Assembly (NCBI RefSeq): GCF_048551375.1
Contig: NZ_JBLYZJ010000005.1
Span: 62,001 to 126,000 of the forward strand
Source: Faucicola sp048551375
GTDB taxonomy: Bacteria; Pseudomonadota; Gammaproteobacteria; Pseudomonadales; Moraxellaceae
DNA: 64,000 nt
Direction of reading: 5' to 3'
Under the pieces are notes generated by a model. That model saw only the letters and a list, made by a program, of their open reading frames with translations. It was not told the origin of the DNA and searched no databases. Shown piece after piece: positions 1 to 6,986 of this stretch. Numbering within the stretch: position 1 is the stretch's first letter; each line of letters opens with the position of its first letter. A program made the position numbers and the translations under genes.

Positions 1-324
1 TGGAAAGAACAATTGCTGAATGAGGCAGAAACTACTAAATCTTATATTCAAGATGAGTCAACTGCCATGCCTGATATCAATGACCGAGCGACCCAAGAAG
101 AAGAATTTGCATTGGCATTGCGTACCCGTGACCGTGAACGCAAGTTGGTGCGTAAAATTGATAAATCACTGGCAGAAATCGAAAGCGGTGATTATGGATT
201 TTGTCAAACTTGTGGTGTGGAAATTGGGTTACGCCGTCTTGAGGCACGCCCAACAGCGACTCAATGTATTGATTGCAAAACTTTATCCGAAATGAAAGAA
301 AAACAAGCATGGGGTCATGGCTAA
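1..324 (+). CDS. dksA: RNA polymerase-binding transcription factor DksA (5' end outside window)
   Basis: DksA binds the secondary channel of RNA polymerase and, with ppGpp, shifts transcription away from rRNA promoters during starvation. The reading frame is open from base 1 (WKEQLLNEAE...), so the true start lies upstream and only the C-terminal two thirds is here. Visible are the end of the coiled coil, the tip motif DxxDxA (PDINDRA), a second helix, and a four-cysteine zinc finger (CQTC and, 20 residues on, CIDC). The C-terminus ends soon after the finger, as in the family. The stop overlaps the start of gluQ by 8 nt, so the two are co-transcribed. This dksA-gluQ pairing is common in gammaproteobacteria. 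Identification is secure; an internal TTG at 13 is not the start. Confidence 0.96.
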   Translation, partial: WKEQLLNEAETTKSYIQDESTAMPDINDRATQEEEFALALRTRDRERKLVRKIDKSLAEIESGDYGFCQTCGVEIGLRRLEARPTATQCIDCKTLSEMKEKQAWGHG

Positions 325-1288
325 GTCATCCCTTGCAAGGACTGACAACGCAACAAATTCGGTGATTGGGCGATTTGCCCCTTCGCCAACAGGGTTGTTG
401 CATTTAGGCTCATTACTCACCGCCGTGACAAGTTTTTGTATTGCCAAACAGCAACACGGACAATGGCTCGTCCGCATGGAAGATGTGGATAGCGAACGTT
501 GTCAATCACATTTTGCAGATGCTATTTTAGCGGATTTAGAGCGACTGGGGCTGTATTGGGATGGGGCAGTGCGTTACCAATCCCAACACCTTGAACATTA
601 CCATCATGTGCTAGATACGGAGCTTTTGCATGTTAGCTATGGCTGTGGCTGTAGCCGTAAATCACTACAAACCTATTGGCAGAGCCATCCTCATGCCAAC
701 TCCCAAACCAATTTACCCTATCCACAACTGTGCTATACCAATCAGTTACCTCGTACCCATGCGGTGCGTCTGATAATGCCAAATCAACAAATGCTGTTTT
801 ATGATACCTTGCAAGGGGTCATCACAGGTAATCCGCAACAGCAACAAGGCGATATCGTGGTACGCCGACAGGCGACCGCCCAACTACCCCAAGGTATGAT
901 TAATTATATGCTCGCTGTGGTGCTAGATGATGCGATACAGGGCGTGACGCAAATCGTTAGGGGGCTGGATATTTTGCCGTTGACCCTGCCACAACTTGCC
1001 ATCATGGATTATTTGGCACTCCCCTACCCTACTTCTTATTACCATTTGCCGATTTTGCTCAATGCCGATGGGCAAAAATTATCCAAACAGACCCTTGCCG
1101 AACCGATTAGCCAATATTCGCCCCAAGTCTTATTAACATTGGTGTTAAAGCTATTGGGACAACCACCTGTAGCAACTGACTATCCTCAAGTGATGTTACA
1201 ACAAGCCATCAGTCAATGGGATAATCGACCCTTGATAGGTTGCAAAACCATTGAAGTTCAAGGGATTGGAGAGATGTTAAAGGGATGA
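317..1288 (+). CDS. gluQ: Glutamyl-Q tRNA(Asp) synthetase
   Basis: A truncated glutamyl-tRNA synthetase paralogue that charges glutamate onto the queuosine base at the wobble position of tRNA-Asp, without an anticodon-binding domain. At 323 aa it matches the short GluQRS length rather than full GluRS (about 470 aa). The class I signature appears near the N-terminus (FAPSPTGLLHLGSL, a HIGH-type motif), and the KMSKS-type loop reads QKLSKQ near residue 255. Cysteine pairs around residues 110-140 (CGC and a later C) fit the zinc site. The ATG lies inside the end of dksA, implying translational coupling. It is convergent with ftsW, with one base between the two stops and no separate terminator. 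Confidence 0.95.
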   Translation: MAKSSLARTDNATNSVIGRFAPSPTGLLHLGSLLTAVTSFCIAKQQHGQWLVRMEDVDSERCQSHFADAILADLERLGLYWDGAVRYQSQHLEHYHHVLDTELLHVSYGCGCSRKSLQTYWQSHPHANSQTNLPYPQLCYTNQLPRTHAVRLIMPNQQMLFYDTLQGVITGNPQQQQGDIVVRRQATAQLPQGMINYMLAVVLDDAIQGVTQIVRGLDILPLTLPQLAIMDYLALPYPTSYYHLPILLNADGQKLSKQTLAEPISQYSPQVLLTLVLKLLGQPPVATDYPQVMLQQAISQWDNRPLIGCKTIEVQGIGEMLKG

Positions 1289-1289
1289 A

Positions 1290-2492
1290 TTAATAATAAC
1301 GCCCTTCTTTTTGTGGAATGACAGGGCTTTCTTTTAAAATTCTAAATAAAATACCAATAATCATCAGATTAATCACCATAGACGACCCCCCATAGCTAAA
1401 GAATGGCATGGTCAATCCTTTGGTTGGCAACATCCCCATGGTCATGCCTGCATTGACGAATACTTGCCCAAAAAACAACACGCCCACGCCAAAAGCAAAA
1501 TAACTTAAACGGCTTTGACGGCGTTTAAGGGCATCGTAGCTGATTTTCATCACGGTAATGATTAAAGTTAATTCTAATAACAACAAGAACATCACCCCAA
1601 CCAATCCCAGCTCTTCGCCTGTGATTGCCAATAAAAAGTCGGTATGGGCTTCGGGTAAATGGGATAGCTTTTGTACACTTTCGCCATAACCCACACCAAA
1701 CCATTCACCACGAGCAAACGCCACAATACTGCGTCCTAACTGATAATCGGTATCTCGTAAATCATCAAATGGGTCAACAAATGATAAGGCTCGCTTCAAC
1801 CGATAGCTAGCACTCATAACACCAATCGCCCCTGCGGTCAACATTGCCCCCACCACAATCAAAAATTGGCTTTTTGGCAAACCACCCACAAAAATCATGG
1901 CAGCGGTACAGCACACAATAATCACCACCGAGCCAAAGTCTGGCTGAAGCATGATAAACAATGCCAACCCTGCAGCAATGACCGTCAATCGCAAAAAGCC
2001 TTTCCAATGGTAGCGGATTTCTTCCGAACGTCTGACCAAATAATCTGAGGTAAATATAATCATCAATAATTTGGCAAGCTCAACAGGCTGAAAATTAATA
2101 CCGCCAAACTCAATCCACCGCCGACTACCATTGATGACCGAACCTGCAAACAGCGTATAAATAATCATCAACACGCAAAAAGCCATCGCCCACATAATCA
2201 AATCCAAGCGAAAGGTCAAACGCAAAGGAATCAAATACACCAAATAACCCAAAATCAAACCAATGCCCATATAAGCAAGCTGATGATAGAAAAAGTAAAA
2301 ATCGCCCAAATTTTTGGTTTGAGCGAAAGGGATGGAAGCGGATGCGACCATCAATAAACTTAACACCATAATCATGCTGACACTGGTCATCAAAACAGAC
2401 TGCAATGATGGTAACCAACTAGCCTCTGGCTTAGATGGGGAATTTTGCGGGGTTTTGACCACCACTTTTTGCATAAAACTTGGTATTTGCAT
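1290..2492 (-). CDS. ftsW: Peptidoglycan glycosyltransferase FtsW (lipid II polymerase)
   Basis: A SEDS-family integral membrane protein that polymerises lipid II at the division septum with FtsI. The 400-aa product has about ten hydrophobic segments, the signature INFQPVELAKL, and the extracytoplasmic motif GVGYGESVQKLSHLPEAHTD that carries the conserved SEDS residues. A cytoplasmic N-terminal tail of about 35 residues precedes the first membrane segment, which is typical of FtsW rather than RodA. It follows murD on the same strand with a 55-bp gap, a fragment of the usual division and cell-wall (dcw) cluster. murG and murC are not next to it in this window. RodA is the only serious alternative; the murD neighbourhood argues for FtsW. 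Confidence 0.93.
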   Translation of the reverse strand: MQIPSFMQKVVVKTPQNSPSKPEASWLPSLQSVLMTSVSMIMVLSLLMVASASIPFAQTKNLGDFYFFYHQLAYMGIGLILGYLVYLIPLRLTFRLDLIMWAMAFCVLMIIYTLFAGSVINGSRRWIEFGGINFQPVELAKLLMIIFTSDYLVRRSEEIRYHWKGFLRLTVIAAGLALFIMLQPDFGSVVIIVCCTAAMIFVGGLPKSQFLIVVGAMLTAGAIGVMSASYRLKRALSFVDPFDDLRDTDYQLGRSIVAFARGEWFGVGYGESVQKLSHLPEAHTDFLLAITGEELGLVGVMFLLLLELTLIITVMKISYDALKRRQSRLSYFAFGVGVLFFGQVFVNAGMTMGMLPTKGLTMPFFSYGGSSMVINLMIIGILFRILKESPVIPQKEGRYY

Positions 2493-2547
2493 AACACAAC
2501 CTACAACCTAACAACCGCTGATTTTTTATTTGTTCTTCATTAACCCA

Positions 2548-3981
2548 TTAATTAACCAACCGTTGAAATTGTTCTCCACGGTCGGTATAACCTTTAAACT
2601 GGTCAAAACTGGCACACGCAGGGGATAATAACAAAACACCCAACTCGGCTGAAGCTTGGCTATCTTGCCATGCTTGCTCAACTGCATTGGCAAGGGTTTG
2701 GCAAAAGCTGATGTTTACTGCGGTTTGTTGGTCATCTAACCCTTGTTTGGCTAAATCATCGGCAATGATTTGAGCATCTTGCCCAATCAAATATACTTGG
2801 CTGGCATAGTCACGCAATGGTTTGGCAAGCTCGGCAAAATCTTGCCCTTTACCCTGTCCACCCAAAATCACAGCGAGTTTTTTGCCTTTAGGGGCGTATA
2901 CTTTACCCAATCCCAAAATCGCCGCAATGGTTGAGCCAATATTTGTACCTTTAGAATCATCGTAACAGTCTAACCCATGCACCTGTGCAACAAATTGGCA
3001 ACGGTGCGGTAAACCGTGGAAATTTTTGAGGGTATGAAGCATACTGTCCAACGGCAAGCCAACTGATTCGCCCAACGCTAATGCAGACAAGGCATTCATC
3101 AAATTATGCTGACCTTTTATTGGGAGATCGGCTTCATGCAGTAAACGCTCACGCCCTTTTGCCAACCAAATATCGCCGTTACCATCGGTAATCAGTCCAT
3201 ATTGGTGCATATCAGGGGCTTGACTGCCAAAGCTAATGGTCGGCATCGTATCTGCCACCAATGGTCGGCTTAATGGGTCATCACGGTTGACCACGATGGA
3301 TTTCACGCCTTGAAAAATACGGTGTTTGGCTTGATGATAACCGAGCATATCGCCATGACGGTCAAGATGGTCAGGTGACATATTCAGCACGGTGGCAACT
3401 TGGGCGGATAAATCGGTGACGGTTTGTAATTGAAAACTGGATAGCTCTAACACCGCCAAATCCAGCGGTTGCTCCAGCAAATCTAATGCAGGTGTGCCTA
3501 AATTTCCGCCAACCCCTACCGCTCGACCTGCATTGTTTGCCATTTCGCCCACCAAAGTGGTGACGGTACTTTTGGCATTTGAGCCTGTAATCGCCACGAT
3601 AGGGATATTTTTTTGATGACAAATGTCTTTAAATAGTTGAATATCACTGACGATGGGGGTTTGCTTGGCACGAGCATTGGCAAAAATCGGTAAAAAAGGG
3701 TCAATCCCCGGACTCATAATAATGCGACTGGCTCGGTCAATCAGCTCACTATCTAACTGCCCAAATCGTGTAATGATGCCTGCTGGCAATGCGGTTGCCA
3801 AACTTGGCTCGCCCCCATCCGTGACCGCCACGGCATAGCCTTGGGCGTGTAAATGCTTGACCACGGATAAGCCAGATTTTCCCAGTCCCACCACGACTTG
3901 TAGCCCATCACCTCGTTGAATGAGGTCAGTTGACGATTGGGTATGGGCGTGCGAATGAGAAGATGACATAGGTTGGGTCAT
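2548..3981 (-). CDS. murD: UDP-N-acetylmuramoylalanine--D-glutamate ligase
   Basis: A cytoplasmic ATP-dependent ligase adding D-glutamate to UDP-MurNAc-L-alanine in peptidoglycan precursor synthesis. The 477-aa protein has an N-terminal Rossmann domain (VVGLGKSGLSVVKHL), a central ATPase domain with the Mur ligase P-loop ITGSNAKSTVT, the MSPDHLDRH segment, and a C-terminal domain with DSKGTNIGST and the LLSPACASFDQF motif characteristic of MurD. The first 25 residues are rich in His and Ser (SSSHSHAHTQSS). ATG5 is a plausible alternative start, because the conserved fold begins only near residue 26. It probably forms an operon with ftsW. Confidence 0.96.
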   Translation of the reverse strand: MTQPMSSSHSHAHTQSSTDLIQRGDGLQVVVGLGKSGLSVVKHLHAQGYAVAVTDGGEPSLATALPAGIITRFGQLDSELIDRASRIIMSPGIDPFLPIFANARAKQTPIVSDIQLFKDICHQKNIPIVAITGSNAKSTVTTLVGEMANNAGRAVGVGGNLGTPALDLLEQPLDLAVLELSSFQLQTVTDLSAQVATVLNMSPDHLDRHGDMLGYHQAKHRIFQGVKSIVVNRDDPLSRPLVADTMPTISFGSQAPDMHQYGLITDGNGDIWLAKGRERLLHEADLPIKGQHNLMNALSALALGESVGLPLDSMLHTLKNFHGLPHRCQFVAQVHGLDCYDDSKGTNIGSTIAAILGLGKVYAPKGKKLAVILGGQGKGQDFAELAKPLRDYASQVYLIGQDAQIIADDLAKQGLDDQQTAVNISFCQTLANAVEQAWQDSQASAELGVLLLSPACASFDQFKGYTDRGEQFQRLVN

Positions 3982-4189
3982 TAGGGTTCACCATTGATAA
4001 TCTATAATCAAGAAAGGTTTGAAAGTCAAAATTGAGATAAAATTAGGTCAGTGATTGAGGCAATTTTTCAGCGGTTATCATAGCATTTTCTGCCTAAAAA
4101 ATGCCAACGTTTGCAATATTTTCTAATCACTGTTATCTTAGCATTGAACAAGTCTTATTTTTTGAACAAGCCTTATCAAGGAACTTACC

Positions 4190-4528
4190 ATGAAACTAAT
4201 TACTGCGATTTTAAAACCATTTAAACTGGATGATGTACGTGAATCTTTGTCCGAAATTGGGGTGCAAGGGGTGACTGTCACTGAGGTCAAGGGCTTTGGT
4301 CGTCAAAAAGGTCATACCGAACTCTACCGTGGGGCGGAGTATGTGGTGGACTTTTTGCCAAAAGTGAAACTTGAAATTGCCGTCACAGATGAGATGGTCG
4401 AACCTGCGATTGAAGCCATCACTCGTGTGGCAAGCACAGGAAAGATTGGGGATGGTAAAATTTTCGTCACTAACCTTGAGCAAGTGATTCGTATTCGTAC
4501 AGGTGAAACTGGGGCAAGTGCGATTTAA
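4190..4528 (+). CDS. glnK: Nitrogen regulatory protein P-II
   Basis: A small trimeric signal protein that senses ATP/ADP and 2-oxoglutarate and controls ammonium uptake and glutamine synthetase modification. The 112-aa product is full length. The T-loop contains the uridylylation site Tyr51 in YRGAEYVVDF, the B-loop TGKIGDGKIF is intact, and the C-terminal RIRTGE signature is present. The N-terminus MKLITAILKPFKLDDVRESL resembles GlnK more than GlnB, but no amtB gene adjoins it, so GlnK versus GlnB is an inference. It stands alone, divergent from murD, and is followed by a strong hairpin at 4756-4783. Confidence 0.93.
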   Translation: MKLITAILKPFKLDDVRESLSEIGVQGVTVTEVKGFGRQKGHTELYRGAEYVVDFLPKVKLEIAVTDEMVEPAIEAITRVASTGKIGDGKIFVTNLEQVIRIRTGETGASAI

Positions 4529-4624
4529 TTGCCTTTAAGTGACTGAAAAAAGTAACTGAAAAAATTTAACGTCTAGATTTTCCGTGGGTTACGCTTTGCT
4601 AATCCACGCTATAAGGTTGAATAT

Positions 4625-4717
4625 TATAGTGAATTAAATCAAAAATAAGACTTTGAAATTTTGGGCGTATGCTATACGCCCCTACGAAACTGTCTTATTT
4701 TTAGTTTAAACGGCTAT
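4625..4717. repeat. MITE-like palindromic element, family A (GGGCGTAT core)
   Basis: About 93 bp with imperfect terminal inverted repeats (left end TATAGTGAATTAAATC, right end ending AGTTTAAACGGCTAT), inner arms AATAAGAC/GTCTTATT, and a central palindrome GGGCGTATGCTATACGCCC followed by CTAC. Near-identical copies lie at about 22613-22707 and 43210-43296. More diverged copies are at 4788-4874, 18598-18690, 20236-20328, 21100-21194, 22530-22613 and 27321-27412. Confidence 0.8.
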
Positions 4718-4755
4718 CTAAGATAATCTTGTCTTAGCACTTATGTGCTAGCATA

Positions 4756-4783
4756 AAAAAAGCTGGAACGTTCCAGCTTTTTT
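4756..4783 (+). terminator. Rho-independent terminator after the PII gene
   Basis: A perfect palindrome (AAAAAAGCTGGAACGTTCCAGCTTTTTT region) with a GC-containing stem and a T-run on both strands. It lies downstream of the PII gene and can act in both directions. Confidence 0.85.
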
Positions 4784-4787
4784 CATT

Positions 4788-4874
4788 TATAGTAAATTCA
4801 ATTAGAAATCCTACTTTGCCATTTTGGGCTTATACCATAACACCCTACAAATTTTTGTCATTTCTAATTTAAAC
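4788..4874. repeat. Diverged copy of palindromic element family A
   Basis: It begins TATAGTAAATTCAATTAGAAAT and ends with the complementary ATTTCTAATTTAAAC. The core is decayed (GGGCTTATACCATAACACCC). It lies between the terminator and the DUF2147 gene. Confidence 0.6.
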
Positions 4875-4890
4875 AAGGATAAAATCCAGA

Positions 4891-5265
4891 TTATTTGATT
4901 TTTTTCCAAGTTTGGCTACCTTTGATTGGCACGCTTAGGGTCATGCTTGAACCACTAACGCTGATGTCCGCACCCAAACCGATGCCCCAACGTGGGTCTT
5001 TGGCTTTTCCTGAATATTTACCGCCACCTTTGGCAGTCACGCCTGTGAGGACAGTTTTACCAACGAAAGTTTTGGCTTTTTCGGTATTACCTGCCACGAT
5101 TTTGCCATTAAAAGCACTACCCGCTTGGGTGATTTGTACTTGGGCTTTTGGTTGACCATCTTCATAGGTTTGCCATGTACCAACGATTGGATCGGCTGCC
5201 ATTGCAACAACGCTCACGCTTGATAATACTGCACCACATACGATTGATTTAACAGAAAATTTCAT
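4891..5265 (-). CDS. DUF2147 family secreted protein
   Basis: A 124-aa exported protein of unknown biochemical function. The start chosen (ATG at 5265) follows an AAGGAAG ribosome site and gives a typical signal peptide (MKFSVKSIVCGAVLSSVSVVAMAA). Starting at 5331 would put 22 extra residues in front of it. The mature part opens with DPIVGTWQTYEDGQPKAQVQI, the usual opening of DUF2147 lipocalin-like small beta-barrel proteins, and contains a Lys/Gly-rich middle and PRWGIGLG. It is a single-gene unit on the minus strand. Family assignment is from memory of the motif; function is not known. Confidence 0.8.
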   Translation of the reverse strand: MKFSVKSIVCGAVLSSVSVVAMAADPIVGTWQTYEDGQPKAQVQITQAGSAFNGKIVAGNTEKAKTFVGKTVLTGVTAKGGGKYSGKAKDPRWGIGLGADISVSGSSMTLSVPIKGSQTWKKIK

Positions 5266-5480
5266 AAACAGCTTCCTTGTGTCCTCACCCTGTAGAAGAG
5301 AAGAAAATGGGTTAGGGTGATAAGTTGACATTATAGCTAAAATAGCGTGTGGGTAAATGTTTTTTTACAAGGTTGTATAAGTTTTTGGTTACTAAATCTT
5401 ACTAAATTCTATATTAATCAATTTTTATAATTACAAGTTATTGTTTTTAATGAATTTTATCAAAAACACCTATCACCCAC

Positions 5481-6512
5481 TTATTTGCTTAATAAACCAA
5501 CTAACCACTCTAAAATCAATAAGATAAGGTTGGCGATGACCATGATGCCTGTGGGTGTTTTTTCTGAGGTGTGTTGGTTTTTTTGATTGGGACTGGCGAT
5601 GTCATCGGTGGGTAGTGACATGGCGTTGTTTTGGATATGGCTAGGTAGACTGGGCATGGTATCCACGCCTGTCCGCAATGCCAGTTCGTTGAGGCTAATG
5701 ACTTCAAGGCGTTGGCTGTCATCATTGGGGCTGTAGTATACGCCTGCTTGCTGAAGGCTTGGGATGTAGATAACTTTGTATAGGTGGGATGGAACTAGGA
5801 TATTTTGGTTGATTTTCTTGATATTTTTACCAACAAATGCTGTGCCTGTAATGACATAAACGTCACCATGTTTAAGGGTGAGGTAGCGTGTGCGAGATTC
5901 GACACTTCGCCAAATATTGCGATTGTGTTGGGGATTTTGGGGAACGATATTGGCAAGGCTAAAACTGTCATATTGTTGGGCTAACGTTGCCATGTCAGCA
6001 TTGGGGGCAAGGTGTCCTCGGTCGTAAGGGACGTTTTTATAGTCATTGAGGGTGGCTTTGATACGGTTGGGCAGTCGGCTTTCTTCGTGAAAGTTATTGA
6101 CCCTATCAAGGGTGCTGGCTTGTTCGATACGCTGTCGAGTGAGGTGTTCGGCTGACCATAGGGCGGTTTTGCTAATGGCGGAATAGCCCACGGCAAAGCC
6201 TTCAAAACATAGATAGTAAATGTCGAGGTTTTTATTTGCTAAAAATTGTGGGGGTTTGGCACTGGGATATTGTTGTCCGCATTGGGCGAGGTGGTCTTGT
6301 TGATAGCGGTTTGATTGGGTGTTGTCTGTCGCAGTGAGTGTCGCTGTATGGGGCTGTGTGGGGCTAGTGGCGGTTTTGGCAAAGCTAGGCGTGAGCATTA
6401 GACCTAGTACACAGCCTAGTAGTGGTTGTGTCAGTGTTGGTCGCTGTGCCAATACAATGGGGGGCAATGTCATGGATTGGTCGTGAAGTTGGGCTTTTGA
6501 CAGGTGGGTCAT
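5481..6512 (-). CDS. DNA/RNA non-specific endonuclease (DRGH family)
   Basis: A secreted or membrane-anchored sugar-non-specific nuclease of the beta-beta-alpha metal family. The DRGH catalytic motif is clear (YDRGHLAPNADM, about residues 164-167 from the chosen start), followed by FSLANIVPQNPQHNRNIWRSVE, which supplies the metal-binding Asn, and VYVITGTAF. The N-terminus from ATG 6512 contains a hydrophobic stretch ending PSFA. A shorter start at 6473 (MTLPPIVLAQ) is possible, while the longer frame to 6599 adds an implausible leader. The last 25 residues form a transmembrane segment (IMVIANLILLILEWLVGLL), which is unusual for soluble nucleases of this family and suggests inner-membrane anchoring facing the periplasm. 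Confidence 0.85.
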   Translation of the reverse strand: MTHLSKAQLHDQSMTLPPIVLAQRPTLTQPLLGCVLGLMLTPSFAKTATSPTQPHTATLTATDNTQSNRYQQDHLAQCGQQYPSAKPPQFLANKNLDIYYLCFEGFAVGYSAISKTALWSAEHLTRQRIEQASTLDRVNNFHEESRLPNRIKATLNDYKNVPYDRGHLAPNADMATLAQQYDSFSLANIVPQNPQHNRNIWRSVESRTRYLTLKHGDVYVITGTAFVGKNIKKINQNILVPSHLYKVIYIPSLQQAGVYYSPNDDSQRLEVISLNELALRTGVDTMPSLPSHIQNNAMSLPTDDIASPNQKNQHTSEKTPTGIMVIANLILLILEWLVGLLSK

Positions 6513-6631
6513 AGACAGGTGTTGGTGGTTAAATTTGAGGTTTGTGATAATTATACATGACAATGGTGGTTTTTTTGGGTAAAATAAGCGTCCTTTCAAA
6601 ATTTATGATTAATACATGAATCATAATCTTC

Positions 6632-6722
6632 GGAGACGTGGCTGAGTGGTCGAAAGCGCACGCCTGGAAAGTGTGTATACGTTAATAGCGTATCGAGGGT
6701 TCGAATCCCTCCGTCTCCGCCA
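6632..6722 (+). tRNA. tRNA-Ser(GGA)
   Basis: A 91-nt type II tRNA with encoded CCA. The acceptor stem GGAGACG/CGTCTCC, the D-arm TGGCTGAGTGG, the anticodon loop reading CTGGAAA (anticodon GGA), a long variable arm (around TATACGTTAATAGCGTA) and the T-arm GGTTCGAATCC are all present. Confidence 0.98.
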
Positions 6723-6986
6723 ATCTTTATTTTCGCTGTTTTCCAAATAAATCCAAAATATCATTAAAACCCAGTAATATCAAGAATTTAAATCAACCTA
6801 GTTTTACCTTCTTTTCCAAAACAAACCAAAACATTATCAAACTATCCAATAGTTACATTGGTATACAAATACCTTCATAAATTTCTCGCTAAAATTTTGC
6901 CAAAATAACCGATAACGCTAACAATATGATAAGATAGTTTTTAACTACCAAATTTTAATCACTATAATGAAAGAGACTTATAACTT
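6723..6986. other. AT-rich leader between tRNA-Ser and rnr
   Basis: About 264 bp, strongly AT-rich, with no credible open reading frame or repeat. It must hold the rnr promoter and 5' leader. TAAGATAGT near 6931 could be a -10 box, but no convincing -35 accompanies it. AAAGAGAC about 14 nt before the rnr start is the only Shine-Dalgarno-like sequence. Confidence 0.4.

Larger units (their letters stand above)
4529..4890. other. Gene-free stretch filled with repeats
   Basis: This 362-bp gap holds no plausible gene. It contains a GTGGGTTA-type inverted repeat (about 4579-4611), a palindromic element with a GGGCGTAT core (4625-4717), a rho-independent terminator (4756-4783) and a second, more diverged copy of the same element (about 4788-4874). 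Confidence 0.8.

Noticed and set aside
1290..2492. RodA as alternative to FtsW
   Set aside because: The hydrophilic N-terminal tail and the position directly after murD favour FtsW. No mrdA/PBP2 neighbour is present.
4095..4125. Sigma-54-like element upstream of the PII gene (TGCCAACGTTTGCA)
   Set aside because: It lacks the GG of the -24 element and the spacing to TTGC is too short, so a sigma-54 promoter is not supported.
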